Part shown: positions 7,648 to 16,902 of the stretch, piece by piece | How the letters are laid out: the number at the start of each line of letters is the position of its first letter | Position numbering within the stretch: position 1 is the first letter of the stretch | From: Porticoccaceae bacterium | GTDB lineage: Bacteria > Pseudomonadota > Gammaproteobacteria > Pseudomonadales > Porticoccaceae | Reading direction: 5' to 3' | Assembly (NCBI GenBank): GCA_029242085.1 | Contig: JAQWUP010000065.1 | Coordinates: forward strand, 1 to 64,000 | Length of the DNA stretch: 64,000 nucleotides | Notes under the pieces: model-generated | Database searches by the model: none | Told to the model about the DNA's origin: nothing | What the model saw: the letters and a program-made list of their open reading frames with translations, nothing else | Program-made: the position numbers and the translations under genes

Positions 7648-8976
7648 CTAATCAATACTAGCTAATACACGGCGTATGCTTTCAAACATACTACTTATGT
7701 CATCTGGCTTTGAATTTAAAAAGGGCGAAAACTGTAATATATCCATGCTGTTACGAATCACCAAATCTTCATCCCAAAAGCAATGTTTATGTACCTCTAA
7801 GCCGCGAGCACCCGGATGAGCCTCTCTGGGAGCTAATTCAATCGCCCCCATCAGGCCAAAATTTCGTACATCGATCACCATCGGATGGTCATCAAACTGA
7901 TGGATGGCTTCTGCAAATAGAGTCTCTAGCTGCAGGGACTGTTCAAAGCTTCCCTCCTGTTCATAGACCTCCAAAGTCGCCAGCCCTGCGGCTGCGGCTA
8001 CTGGGTGGCCTGAATAGGTATAGCCATGAAACAGCTCGATAGTTTGCTCCGGGCCCTGCATAAAGGCCTGATAAATGGCATCCGTAGCCAGCACAGCACC
8101 CATAGGGATCACACCATTAGTTAGACCTTTAGCAGTGGTAATAAGGTCTGGAGTGACTCCAAACCGCTGCGCCGCAAACGGCGCTCCCACGCGCCCAAAA
8201 GCAGTTATCACTTCATCAAAAATTAAAAGAATACCGTGCCTTGTGCAGATGTCTCGCAGGCGCTCTAGGTATCCAACTGGTGGCGGTAAGATGCCAGTAG
8301 AACCGGGCACCGGCTCAACAATTACTGCCGCTATGGTACTGGGGTCATGGAGAGCGATCAGATGCTCAAGTTCGTCTGCCAGATGTGCGCCCCACTGCGG
8401 TTGGCCATGACTAAATGCGGCGTGCTCTAGACTGTGGGTGTGGGGTAAGTGATCGACACCATTGATTAGGTTGGCGCTGAACATTTTGCGGTTAGGGGCT
8501 ATTCCACCCACGGAAATCCCCCCGAAGTTGACACCATGATAACCACGCTGGCGGCCAATAAGCCTGGTACGACTAGCGTCTCCTTTTGCTCGATGATAAC
8601 CCAGAGCTATTTTTAAGGCGGTATCAACAGACTCAGAGCCAGAGTTGGTGAAAAAAGCATGATCAATACCTTGGGGAGCCAGATCAGTAAGTTTATCTGC
8701 CAGCTCAAAAGCCTTGTTGTGCCCAAGCTGAAAACCCATGCACAGATCTAACTCGCCGACTTGCCGCTGCACGGCTTCGACAATTTTTGGATGACAGTGG
8801 CCTATCCCTGATGTCCACAGACCGGAAAAACCATCGTAAATTTTGCGACCATCGTTACTGATGTAATGGTGACCCTGAGCAGATGCAATTAATCGCGGGG
8901 ACTGCTTGAAGTCACGATTAGCAGTGAAGGGCATCCAGTAGGCATCCATAGCTTGAGCAGTTGGCTGGTTTTTCAT
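7648..8976 (-). CDS. Class III aminotransferase, beta-alanine/omega-amino acid:pyruvate type
   Basis: 442-residue PLP-dependent fold-type I enzyme. It has TNSGSESVDTALK for phosphate binding, IFDEVITAFGR with the PLP-nitrogen Asp, and DLITTAKGLTNG with the Schiff-base Lys near 285. The N-terminus (MDAYWMPFTANRDFK) and the YHGVNFGGISVGG segment resemble beta-alanine:pyruvate aminotransferases. The predicted role is transfer of omega-amino groups (beta-alanine, putrescine-derived or other amines) to pyruvate. The gene is monocistronic, with its own terminator and a divergent XRE-cupin regulator. The exact amine donor cannot be read from sequence. Confidence 0.9.
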   Translation of the reverse strand: MKNQPTAQAMDAYWMPFTANRDFKQSPRLIASAQGHHYISNDGRKIYDGFSGLWTSGIGHCHPKIVEAVQRQVGELDLCMGFQLGHNKAFELADKLTDLAPQGIDHAFFTNSGSESVDTALKIALGYHRAKGDASRTRLIGRQRGYHGVNFGGISVGGIAPNRKMFSANLINGVDHLPHTHSLEHAAFSHGQPQWGAHLADELEHLIALHDPSTIAAVIVEPVPGSTGILPPPVGYLERLRDICTRHGILLIFDEVITAFGRVGAPFAAQRFGVTPDLITTAKGLTNGVIPMGAVLATDAIYQAFMQGPEQTIELFHGYTYSGHPVAAAAGLATLEVYEQEGSFEQSLQLETLFAEAIHQFDDHPMVIDVRNFGLMGAIELAPREAHPGARGLEVHKHCFWDEDLVIRNSMDILQFSPFLNSKPDDISSMFESIRRVLASID

Positions 8977-9200
8977 AAGTCACTCATATTTGAATTTTGA
9001 CAATTATTTTAAGGAGCGAATTAATTACCCCTAGGGCTTCTGATGGCATGGCCATATCCATATCAGCGGTTACTCTATAGCTCACCCATCATGTTAAACA
9101 ACCAGTTACCTATAAATAATTATCATATTGATTTTATTAACTTTTATCATTTAACCGTTTACTATACTAAACATAAATTAATTATTAGAGGCATTATTTT
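8977..9200. promoter_or_regulatory. Divergent control region, aminotransferase / XRE-cupin regulator
   Basis: 224-base AT-rich region between divergent genes. A possible -10 (TATACT, 9163-9168) for the regulator lies inside a short inverted repeat, GTTTA (9157-9161) and TAAAC (9168-9172). That arrangement fits an autorepression operator. No good -35 is present. The regulator's ribosome site is AGAGG shortly before the ATG at 9201. Confidence 0.45.
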
Positions 9201-9749
9201 ATGGACAGTGAAACTGGAGCTCGACTAAAAGAGATTCGTAACAAAACCGGACTCTCCCAGCGTCAGCTTGCCAGAGCTTCTGGTGTGGCTAATGCCACTA
9301 TCTCGCAGATTGAGTCCGGGGCTGTAAACCCTACGGTTGGCATGTTAAAAAAGGTACTCGGAGGTATACCTATCAGCCTGAGTGACTTCTTTGCGGACGA
9401 CTTTAGCTTCTCAGACCAGGTATTTTTTAGTGCCGACAAACTATTGCAGCTGGGAGAGGGAGGGGTCTCCTATCTACAGGTAGGCAACCATCTGCACAAC
9501 AGGTCTATTCAGATGATGAGGGAGTGCTATCAGCCGGGTAGCCATACAGGTAAGCACGCCATTCAACATGAGGGTGAGGAATGCGGAATCATTCTAAGTG
9601 GTGCGCTAGAGGTACAGGTCGGAGATGAAAAGAAGATATTAAAAGCTGGAGATGCTTATTATTTTAAAAGCACTGTTCCCCACCACTTTAAAAATGTCGG
9701 CCGCGACCAATGTGAGCTTATTACTGCTTGCTCGCCCCCAAGCTTCTAG
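9201..9749 (+). CDS. XRE-family HTH regulator with C-terminal cupin (PuuR-like)
   Basis: 182-residue two-domain regulator. The N-terminal XRE helix-turn-helix is at about 1-60 (ARLKEIRNKTGLSQRQLARA, ISQIESGAVNPTVGML), and a C-terminal cupin sensor at about 105-175 contains HEGEECGIILSGALEVQVGD and KSTVPHHFKNVG. This architecture is that of PuuR and other amine or amino-acid responsive repressors. Its divergent placement suggests it controls the aminotransferase, probably sensing the amine substrate. The ligand is not predictable. Confidence 0.9.
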   Translation: MDSETGARLKEIRNKTGLSQRQLARASGVANATISQIESGAVNPTVGMLKKVLGGIPISLSDFFADDFSFSDQVFFSADKLLQLGEGGVSYLQVGNHLHNRSIQMMRECYQPGSHTGKHAIQHEGEECGIILSGALEVQVGDEKKILKAGDAYYFKSTVPHHFKNVGRDQCELITACSPPSF

Positions 9750-9865
9750 CGATGTAACCCAGACGATGGACTTAGCCAGCTTTATATATCGCTTGAATCA
9801 GCTGACCATAGCGCCATAACCACCCAGGGTAATGTGGTCGAACAAAACAGCCCAATATACTGATG

Positions 9866-9889
9866 CTAGATGGCCTTGCGGCCATCTAG
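9866..9889. terminator. Perfect 10-bp hairpin between convergent genes
   Basis: CTAGATGGCC (9866-9875) and GGCCATCTAG (9880-9889) enclose a TTGC tetraloop. The hairpin touches the bamB stop codon (9890). Neither side has a strong T-run, so it may be a weak bidirectional terminator or an mRNA-stabilising 3' end for the XRE-cupin gene and bamB. Confidence 0.55.
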
Positions 9890-11041
9890 TTATTTAATCC
9901 CGTAAGCTGCTATTGAGCCGTCGTTGGCCTGCACAATTAGGCTGCCTCCGATGCTAAGCATCGGAGCACTGACGCCACTACCATTGACTTTCTTGCGACC
10001 AATAAAACTGCCATCGACTGGGTCAAGCAGATGCAGGTAACCTTCGCTATCAGCCACTGCTACTGTGCCTGCCAATTTCGCTGGGCCTGTCACCTGGCGT
10101 AAAAATAACTGGTCATTAGTCCAGACTGGCTGGCCGCTACCGGCCTTAAATGCACGCACTGCATCCTCGTCTTCGGTAACGTAAACCTGGTCTAGACTGA
10201 AGGCTGGGGCATGGTGAGAGGAACTGTCTTGAAACCATAGGCTTCTGCCTGTGCCGCGAGAAAGGGCACCTAAACGACCCTGATAGGTAACGGCATAGAT
10301 AACGTCACCGACTAACAGGGGCTCACCGTCAATATCAACCATACGCTCTAGCTCAGTGCGGCCTTTGGGCACTGCCAGACGAGACTCCCAGATCAAGGAA
10401 CCATTGTCTGGATTAAAGGCCCCAAGCTTACCTGTATCAAATCCAGTCAATACCATAGTGTCGGTCACCAAAGATTCACTGGTACCGCGCACACTTAAAA
10501 TAGGAGCATCGCCGTCATGTTGCCAAATCTCATCGCCAGTGTTGGCGTCCAGAGCAAATAGTCTGTCGTCAATGGTTTGCACCGCAACAATTTCGCCATT
10601 AGATTTGGGACTAGAAACAACTTCCGAGCTGACTTGGCCGATCCATAATACCGCGCCAGTATCGGCTTCAAGAGCATATACTTTGCCCTCAATAGTGCCG
10701 ATCATTACAAGGCCTGCACCGTAACCCACGCCACCAGAAACCTGAACGTCGAGCTCTACTTTCCATACTTTTTTGCCGTTACTGATGTTGAGGGCAGTTA
10801 CAGTACCCTCGTGATCAGCAGCATAGACTCTCTCAGTATCCGCCGTGGGGCGCAGACTGTTGCGAAAATCTTGATTTCCCGAACCAACTTTTGCCGACCA
10901 TTCACGCTTAATCGTAACCTGTTGTTTGAATTTGACTAATTCAGCGGGAGTAATCGCGGCATCGTCATCACCACCAAAAATACTGCAGCCGCCAATGAGC
11001 ATAGATGCTAAAAGCATCACAATCAGTGAAGAATTTCTCAT
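9890..11041 (-). CDS. bamB: Outer membrane assembly lipoprotein BamB
   Basis: 383-residue lipoprotein of the BAM complex, which inserts beta-barrel proteins into the outer membrane. A signal peptide with lipobox IGGC places the lipidated Cys at 19. The rest is a PQQ-type beta-propeller with repeats such as TGAVLWIGQVSSEVVSSPK and TGDEIWQHDGDAPILS. It overlaps the yfgM stop by 4 bases (ATGA), so the two are translationally coupled. It is the last gene of the hisS-side operon here; der, usually next, is displaced. Confidence 0.97.
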   Translation of the reverse strand: MRNSSLIVMLLASMLIGGCSIFGGDDDAAITPAELVKFKQQVTIKREWSAKVGSGNQDFRNSLRPTADTERVYAADHEGTVTALNISNGKKVWKVELDVQVSGGVGYGAGLVMIGTIEGKVYALEADTGAVLWIGQVSSEVVSSPKSNGEIVAVQTIDDRLFALDANTGDEIWQHDGDAPILSVRGTSESLVTDTMVLTGFDTGKLGAFNPDNGSLIWESRLAVPKGRTELERMVDIDGEPLLVGDVIYAVTYQGRLGALSRGTGRSLWFQDSSSHHAPAFSLDQVYVTEDEDAVRAFKAGSGQPVWTNDQLFLRQVTGPAKLAGTVAVADSEGYLHLLDPVDGSFIGRKKVNGSGVSAPMLSIGGSLIVQANDGSIAAYGIK

Positions 11042-11748
11042 TTCACAGCTCCTCTTGTTTGTTCACTATTTTCAACTGGAGCAGTCTCAGCAGGACGTAC
11101 TTGACTGATTTTTAGCTGCAGTATGTTTGCAACCATCTGATCACGAGATTCATTTGATGCCAAAGCAGATTCATAGGCGGTAAATGCGGCAGCGTTGTTA
11201 CCTTGCAGTAAATAGAAGTCGCCTTTGGCTTCTTCATAGGAAGATTTCATCTCAGCTGTGTCAATACCTTGCACCATTTGCAATGCCACATCCACATTGC
11301 CGCGCGCCGCCTCAACCCGAGCCAGACGCAACCGGACCAGGCGTTCGGTAGGTGGTGCTGGATCATTATTTAGGGCCCAATTAAGCTCGTTCACGGCACC
11401 GTCCAAATCCCCATTGTCGACTGCTAGCTTGGCTTTTAGCATAGCCGCAAACTGTGCGTAGGCTGAATCGCTATGATTGTCTTTAAGCTGATCAGCAGAT
11501 AGATTTATTTGCGCCTGTTGGGTGCTATCGAGCTGCTCACCTGCCTCGGTTGCCGATACTATTTCAATCATATCCAAATAGACCTCAGAGGCCTGATTGG
11601 TCTGGATCTCTTGCTGTTGTTCCCAGTACTGCCAGCCGAAATAGCCTCCAATTACCAAAACCACGGCTGCGATAGTCGGTATTCCGTTTGCAGCCCACCA
11701 ACGCTTTAAGGCTTCAATTTGCTCTTCTTCAGAAAGATGGTCTGCCAC
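11038..11748 (-). CDS. yfgM: YfgM family membrane-anchored TPR protein
   Basis: 236-residue protein with a cytoplasmic N-terminus (SEEEQIEALKRWW), one membrane span at about 18-36, and a periplasmic tetratricopeptide-like region. E. coli YfgM is an ancillary subunit of the Sec translocon that works with PpiD in handing proteins to periplasmic chaperones. It sits between hisS and bamB, the conserved position. hisS ends 9 bases upstream and bamB overlaps downstream. Confidence 0.93.
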   Translation of the reverse strand: MADHLSEEEQIEALKRWWAANGIPTIAAVVLVIGGYFGWQYWEQQQEIQTNQASEVYLDMIEIVSATEAGEQLDSTQQAQINLSADQLKDNHSDSAYAQFAAMLKAKLAVDNGDLDGAVNELNWALNNDPAPPTERLVRLRLARVEAARGNVDVALQMVQGIDTAEMKSSYEEAKGDFYLLQGNNAAAFTAYESALASNESRDQMVANILQLKISQVRPAETAPVENSEQTRGAVK

Positions 11749-11757
11749 AGGTGTTCC

Positions 11758-13032
11758 TCAATCAGTGAAATAAGTCGTCAATAAGTTGCCCAGTTCTTGC
11801 TGGTCAACAGTTTTCTGGGGTTTATCTTCGCGGAGAAATTTTACCCCTACTGTTGCGGATGCCATTTCGTCTTCGCCGAGTATCAGTGCGACTGCGGCTC
11901 CGCTTTTATCTGCTTTCTTAATTTGCGATTTAAAACTGCCGCCACCGCAATGGCTTTCAATACGAATATTCGGACACTGGCTGCGCAGTTGATCTGCTAG
12001 AACCAACGCCTCCTGTTGTATATCCCCCACTGCAACTATGTATAGGTCAACAGTCTGGGCGATACTATCGGGGACAACGGCCAACTCGTCAAGCAGCAAC
12101 ACCAGTCTTTCTATACCCATTGCAAAACCAACGCCTGGGCAGGATTTTCCACCGAGTTGCTCTACTAGGCCATCGTAGCGGCCACCAGCACAAACTGTAC
12201 CCTGAGCCCCAAGGCTAGTGGTGACCCATTCAAAAACGGTTTTGGAGTAATAATCGAGGCCCCGCACTAGTCGGGGGTTAATCTCATAGGCAATATTAGC
12301 GCCATCCAATACGGCACATAACTGCTCAAAGTGGTCTCGGGACTCCTGGTCAATAAAGTCAGCCAGTTTTGGGGCTTCATTTAACAGCGCCTGGGTATGT
12401 TGATTTTTACTATCCAAAATACGCATAGGGTTAGTCTGCAACCGACGCCGACTATCTTCATCGAGCTGGTCTTGCTGGGCGACGAGATAATCAACCAGCG
12501 CGGCTCGATAAGTCTTGCGATCTGCTGATGTGCCGAGGCTATTAATCTGCAGAGTTACCTCATGATCTATTTTTAATACTTTCCATAGACGCGCCGTAAT
12601 CAGTAATAGCTCCGCATCAATATCTGGCCCATTTAAACCAAAGGCTTCTACACCAATCTGGTGAAACTGGCGCAAGCGGCCTTTCTGCGGACGCTCGTGA
12701 CGGAACATAGGCCCGCTGTACCATAGACGCTGGGTTTGATTATGTAAAAGCCCATTTTCTGTGCAGGCGCGAACACAGCCTGCGGTGCCCTCAGGTCGGA
12801 GACTGAGGCTGTCGCCATTGCGGTCATCGAAGCTGTACATTTCTTTTTCGACTATATCGGTGACCTCACCTACCGCTCGCTTAAACAGCTCGGTCTGTTC
12901 AAGTATCGGAAAGCGTATCTCTCGGTAGCTATAACGGCCTAACACCTCGGCAACAGTTCTCTCAAGATACTGCCATGTTGCCGACTGCTCGGGAAGCAGG
13001 TCGTTCATGCCGCGGATGGATTGAAGTTTCAT
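11758..13032 (-). CDS. hisS: Histidyl-tRNA synthetase
   Basis: Class II aminoacyl-tRNA synthetase of 424 residues. Motif 2 contains [19 protein letters not shown], the histidine-specific loops include [15 protein letters not shown], and motif 3 is [17 protein letters not shown]-terminal anticodon-binding domain follows. The N-terminus [10 protein letters not shown] is typical. It lies 18 bases downstream of ispG and is part of the ispG-hisS-yfgM-bamB run. Confidence 0.98.
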   Translation of the reverse strand: MKLQSIRGMNDLLPEQSATWQYLERTVAEVLGRYSYREIRFPILEQTELFKRAVGEVTDIVEKEMYSFDDRNGDSLSLRPEGTAGCVRACTENGLLHNQTQRLWYSGPMFRHERPQKGRLRQFHQIGVEAFGLNGPDIDAELLLITARLWKVLKIDHEVTLQINSLGTSADRKTYRAALVDYLVAQQDQLDEDSRRRLQTNPMRILDSKNQHTQALLNEAPKLADFIDQESRDHFEQLCAVLDGANIAYEINPRLVRGLDYYSKTVFEWVTTSLGAQGTVCAGGRYDGLVEQLGGKSCPGVGFAMGIERLVLLLDELAVVPDSIAQTVDLYIVAVGDIQQEALVLADQLRSQCPNIRIESHCGGGSFKSQIKKADKSGAAVALILGEDEMASATVGVKFLREDKPQKTVDQQELGNLLTTYFTD

Positions 13033-13050
13033 AATTGTATTATTACTCTT

Positions 13051-14175
13051 TTAAGCTTTGGCAATTAAGTTATCTGCATCTTTGGCCAGCTCAATCTCTT
13101 TGGCCGCGGCCCTAGTGCGAATCCGCGCCTCTAATTCGTCAACTAGGTTGTCATTGCCCAACTTATGGTCGGGCACACCATCGATATAAACCAGATTAGC
13201 TGGCGAGCCACCGGTCAGCCCAAAATCAGACTCCTTTGCTTCCCCTGGGCCATTGACAATGCAGCCAATAATGGACACATCCATAGGCACGGTAATATCT
13301 TCAAGACGGTTCTCTAATTCGTTGACGGTATTAATGACATCAAAGTTCTGCCGTGAACAGCTGGGGCAGGCTATAAAGTTAATACCTTTGCTGCGCAATC
13401 TTAAACTGCGCAGCATATCCCAGGCCACCTTGGCCTCTTCGGCTGGGTCCGCGGCCAATGAAATGCGCACTGTATCGCCAATACCATCAAGCAACAGCGC
13501 ACCAAGACCGATGGCCGACTTTACTGTGCCTGAGCGGAGACCACCAGCTTCGGTAATACCAAGATGTAATGGTTGCTCAATGCGCTTAGCTAGATCTCGG
13601 TAGGCTGCCACAGCCATAAAAATATCTGAGGCTTTCACACTCACTTTGAAGTCTTGGAAATCATACTTGTCGAGCAGTTCGACATTGCGCATGGCAGACT
13701 CAACCAAGGCTTCGGCGGTGGGTTCACTGTATTTGCGCAAGAGGTCCTTACCCAGGGAGCCAGCATTAACCCCAATGCGAATAGGAATGCTAAGGTCGCG
13801 GGCCTTGGCGATCACCTCACGTAGCCGGTCTTCTCTGGTGATATTACCGGGATTGATGCGTAGACAGTCAACACCTAGATCGGCTACCCGCAGAGCAATA
13901 TTGTGATCAAAGTGAATATCAGCAACTAGGGGAATATCGACAAGCTTGCGAATTCGACCGAAGGCTTCTGCCTCCTCGAGCGAGGGAACGGACACTCGCA
14001 CTATATCGGCGCCCGCTAGCTGAATACGTTTTATTTGCTCTACGGTGGCAGCAACATCCCCGGTGCTGGTGTTGGTCATGCTCTGCACGGAAATAGGCGC
14101 ATCGCCGCCTACCGGAACATTGCCTACCATAATCTGCCGCGACTTGCGTCTTACTATTGGAGTTTTACTAAACAT
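13051..14175 (-). CDS. ispG: 4-hydroxy-3-methylbut-2-enyl diphosphate synthase (IspG/GcpE)
   Basis: [4Fe-4S] enzyme of the MEP isoprenoid pathway that converts MEcPP to HMBPP. Length is 374 residues, the usual bacterial size. The N-terminal TIM-barrel part contains ISVQSMTNT and [12 protein letters not shown]. The C-terminal Fe-S domain shows ISCPSCSRQ-like Cys residues ([13 protein letters not shown]) and CIVNGPGE. It starts only 8 bases after the pilF stop. The rodZ gene that usually separates pilF and ispG is absent. Confidence 0.98.
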   Translation of the reverse strand: MFSKTPIVRRKSRQIMVGNVPVGGDAPISVQSMTNTSTGDVAATVEQIKRIQLAGADIVRVSVPSLEEAEAFGRIRKLVDIPLVADIHFDHNIALRVADLGVDCLRINPGNITREDRLREVIAKARDLSIPIRIGVNAGSLGKDLLRKYSEPTAEALVESAMRNVELLDKYDFQDFKVSVKASDIFMAVAAYRDLAKRIEQPLHLGITEAGGLRSGTVKSAIGLGALLLDGIGDTVRISLAADPAEEAKVAWDMLRSLRLRSKGINFIACPSCSRQNFDVINTVNELENRLEDITVPMDVSIIGCIVNGPGEAKESDFGLTGGSPANLVYIDGVPDHKLGNDNLVDELEARIRTRAAAKEIELAKDADNLIAKA

Positions 14176-14183
14176 CTACTCAA

Positions 14184-14975
14184 TTACCGATTCAACCATT
14201 TTTGATACTCGACGTTTTCTTTTGAGTACGGAAATAAATTTTTCAATTGTAGACCCTGGCTCGAAGCCTTATCTCTATTACCAAGGCGGCCTTCCAGCCG
14301 CACAGACAGCCACAGACTTTTAGCTGTAGACTGAGCTAACAGAGCATACTGGTCTAGCACACGTTTGGCGTTAAAATATTTCTGCTGCCCAAAGTATATT
14401 TCTCCAATCTCCAAATATGGGTCTGCAAATCGCGGCTCTAGGTGCGTTGCTTTTTCAAACGAGCTAAGTGCTTGCTCACTTTTATTCAGCCTGGACTGGC
14501 ACAGGCCCATTATATAAAAAGCCTGAGGACGCCGCCCATAGCCTAGGTCGTCACTGGACACTTGTATCTGTTTGAGCGCCTCTTTAAAACGGCTCTGATT
14601 AAACAAAAACGCCGCATAATTATAGCGCACCATGCTGTCGTGTTTATTACTGGTTATGGCTTTGCGGTAATGAGCCTCAGCTAATTCTGTCTCCAACTCC
14701 AACTGGTAGAGCAATGCATAACCATTGTATAACCGCGAAACCTGCGCCCGAGCAAGTCCTGAGTCGATCTGACCTGCTTTTTCTAAATGTACTCTGGCTA
14801 GGTCCCGATTTTTTGCACCTATGTAATGCATGGCCAGTTTGAGATGCTGCTGGTATGCCGCCTCGGGATCTCCTGCCTGTCGAGGTTGCGACATTGTCGA
14901 CACACATCCTGATGCCAGTATTGCCACGCCTAAAAAAATTATTACTAAAAATCTATCTAGATTTTTTACGACCAT
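14184..14975 (-). CDS. pilF: PilF/PilW-type TPR lipoprotein (type IV pilus biogenesis)
   Basis: 263-residue lipoprotein: signal peptide with lipobox LASGC (Cys24), then about six tetratricopeptide repeats, for example MHYIGAKNRDLARVHLEKAG and RYNYAAFLFNQSRFKEALKQ. PilF is the pilotin that brings the PilQ secretin to the outer membrane. The assignment rests on the TPR lipoprotein architecture and the position between rlmN and ispG. No other pilus gene is in the window, so a pilus role is inferred. Confidence 0.88.
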   Translation of the reverse strand: MVVKNLDRFLVIIFLGVAILASGCVSTMSQPRQAGDPEAAYQQHLKLAMHYIGAKNRDLARVHLEKAGQIDSGLARAQVSRLYNGYALLYQLELETELAEAHYRKAITSNKHDSMVRYNYAAFLFNQSRFKEALKQIQVSSDDLGYGRRPQAFYIMGLCQSRLNKSEQALSSFEKATHLEPRFADPYLEIGEIYFGQQKYFNAKRVLDQYALLAQSTAKSLWLSVRLEGRLGNRDKASSQGLQLKNLFPYSKENVEYQKWLNR

Positions 14976-15037
14976 TCCATGTCCCTCTGCTTGCTAGCCA
15001 CATACTGCTAACGACTAAGTGACTCCAACACCATCGT

Positions 15038-16204
15038 CTATTCGATAATTTTTACTGACTGCACCTCTTCTAGCCGTTTTTTATAGCGTTCCTGACGGCG
15101 GGTTTTGTCATTAACTTCGCCCGCCAATTGGCCACAGGCTGCCGCAATATCGTCACCTCGCGTGGTGCGCACGGTCACAGTGTAACCCTCCCCTGCCAGA
15201 ATGTCCCTAAACCGATTTAGTGCCGTATTGGTAACCCGTTTATACTCGGAACCAGGAAAGGGGTTAAAGGGAATCAGATTTATTTTGCACGGTAAGTCTT
15301 TTAATAATACAGCCAGCTCACGAGCGTGTACCGTGCGATCATTGACCTGATCCATCAATGTATATTCGACAGTAGCCTTGCGGCGATTATCCGGCATCTT
15401 GTCAATATAACTGGCTGCGCTGTCAATAAATTGCTGCAGGTTGTATTTACGATTGATCGGCACAAGTTCATTACGCAATTTGTCGTTCGGTGCATGTAGT
15501 GAAATTGCCAGTGACACATCACTCACCTCGGCAAGCTTATCCAGTGCTGGCACTACCCCTGCAGTGCTCAGGGTCACACGGCGCTTTGAGAGCCCGTAGG
15601 CATTGTCTTCGAGCATAATATTCATCGCGTCGACAACATTATCGAAGTTCATCAATGGCTCGCCCATGCCCATCATCACCACATTGGTGACACGGCGCGG
15701 TGCCTTGTGCTCAAACTGATTAAAGGAGTCTGCGGCTATCCACAGCTGGCCAATAATTTCGGCGGCGGTAAGGTCGCGGTTAAATCCCTGCTTGCCGGTG
15801 GCGCAGAAACTGCAGTCCAGGGCACAGCCGATCTGCGAGGAGACACAGAGAGTGCCGCGCTCACGCTCGGGGATATACACCATCTCAATACAGCTGCCAC
15901 CATCGACTTTAATCAGCCATTTTCGGGTGCCGTCGACTGAATCCTGGCAGCTTACAACTTCCGGGAGCTTGATCTCGGCGATGCTTTTCAGGCGTTCGCG
16001 CAGATCTTTGGAGATATTGGTCATCTGGTCGAGATCACATTCGCCCATCTGATGAATCCACTTGATGATCTGGGTCGCGCGAAAGCGTTTTTCGCCAATT
16101 TCTTCGAAAAAGTCACCGAGTTTGGACGCAGAAAACCCCAGCAAGTTAGTTTTAACTTGCTGGGGTTCGACGTCTATTGCTGTTACTTCAACTTCTTTTG
16201 GCAT
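15038..16204 (-). CDS. rlmN: Dual-specificity 23S rRNA/tRNA adenine-C2 methyltransferase RlmN
   Basis: Radical-SAM methyltransferase modifying A2503 of 23S rRNA and A37 of some tRNAs. The C-x3-C-x2-C cluster motif is at residues 127, 131 and 134 (CALDCSFC). The C-terminal resolving Cys is present in [17 protein letters not shown]. At 388 residues it carries a slightly long, acidic N-terminus (about 20 extra residues). It is followed by pilF and preceded by ndk, the usual order. Confidence 0.97.
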   Translation of the reverse strand: MPKEVEVTAIDVEPQQVKTNLLGFSASKLGDFFEEIGEKRFRATQIIKWIHQMGECDLDQMTNISKDLRERLKSIAEIKLPEVVSCQDSVDGTRKWLIKVDGGSCIEMVYIPERERGTLCVSSQIGCALDCSFCATGKQGFNRDLTAAEIIGQLWIAADSFNQFEHKAPRRVTNVVMMGMGEPLMNFDNVVDAMNIMLEDNAYGLSKRRVTLSTAGVVPALDKLAEVSDVSLAISLHAPNDKLRNELVPINRKYNLQQFIDSAASYIDKMPDNRRKATVEYTLMDQVNDRTVHARELAVLLKDLPCKINLIPFNPFPGSEYKRVTNTALNRFRDILAGEGYTVTVRTTRGDDIAAACGQLAGEVNDKTRRQERYKKRLEEVQSVKIIE

Positions 16205-16239
16205 AGGTTCCTAGGACAATACTGCCCTAAACTCTCTGT

Positions 16240-16665
16240 TTAACGAGCGCAAATCTCGTTATCTGCAAAAAAGTACGCAACTTCTCGGGCTGCAGATTCA
16301 GCTGAGTCAGAGCCATGTGCGGCGTTGGCATCAATTGATTCTGCAAAGTCTGCACGAATAGTACCAGCTGCAGCCTCTTTAGGGTTAGTCGCACCCATCA
16401 GGTCGCGGTTGGTCATGATGGCATTTTCGCCTTCAAGTACCTGTACCGATACGGGGCCTGAGGTCATAAATGCAACCAGGTCTTTAAAGAAAGGGCGTTC
16501 GCTGTGCTCAGCGTAAAAACCTTCTGCCTGTTCCTGGCTCAGTTGCTGCATTTTGCAGGCAACAATTTTTAGGCCTGCAGATTCAAAGCGGCTTAGAATT
16601 TGACCAACAACGTTTTTTGCAACGGCATCGGGCTTGATAATAGATAGAGTGCGTTCAGTCGCCAT
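16240..16665 (-). CDS. ndk: Nucleoside diphosphate kinase
   Basis: 141-residue NDP kinase that balances NTP pools by phosphate transfer through a phospho-His. The nucleophile His117 lies in [12 protein letters not shown], and the start [10 protein letters not shown] is characteristic. It is the first gene of the run ndk-rlmN-pilF-ispG, with a ribosome-binding sequence just upstream of 16665. Confidence 0.98.
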   Translation of the reverse strand: MATERTLSIIKPDAVAKNVVGQILSRFESAGLKIVACKMQQLSQEQAEGFYAEHSERPFFKDLVAFMTSGPVSVQVLEGENAIMTNRDLMGATNPKEAAAGTIRADFAESIDANAAHGSDSAESAAREVAYFFADNEICAR

Positions 16666-16710
16666 GAAGAGTTCTCCAAAATGGGGATTAGACTAGTTAA
16701 TAGTAGGGTT

Positions 16711-16731
16711 AAAAAAATAGCCCCTGCGGGC
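16711..16731 (-). terminator. Possible terminator downstream of the GGDEF-EAL gene
   Basis: On the minus strand GCCC and GGGC (arms 16728-16731 and 16720-16723) form a short GC stem followed by TATTTTTTT. It lies about 50 bases beyond the original (pre-mutation) stop of the EAL gene, and just upstream of ndk. The stem is short, so strength is doubtful. Confidence 0.4.
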
Positions 16732-16782
16732 AATGGCGCGGATTTTACCTGCACAAGAAGGCGGTAACAATGCTTTTATTGT

Positions 16783-16902
16783 CTAGGCCACTAAGAGCTG
16801 CTGAAATTTGTCCAGACAGACTGGCATACTGAAATGGGCACCCTGATATTTATCGCAACCGAGGCTGCGCAGCACTTCAAGGACCTCGCGTTTTTCAACG
16901 TC
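16783..16902 (-). pseudogene. Detached C-terminal end of the EAL domain after an in-frame stop
   Basis: Reading on past the TAA at 16903-16905 in the same frame gives 39 more sense codons before a TAG at 16783. They encode recognisable EAL C-terminus: the DVE of the EGVE motif, then EVLEVLRSLGCDKYQGAHFS, a close match to the family's end. The stop replaces the first Glu of EGVE. This tail has no start signal of its own and is probably untranslated unless the stop is suppressed. Confidence 0.85.
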
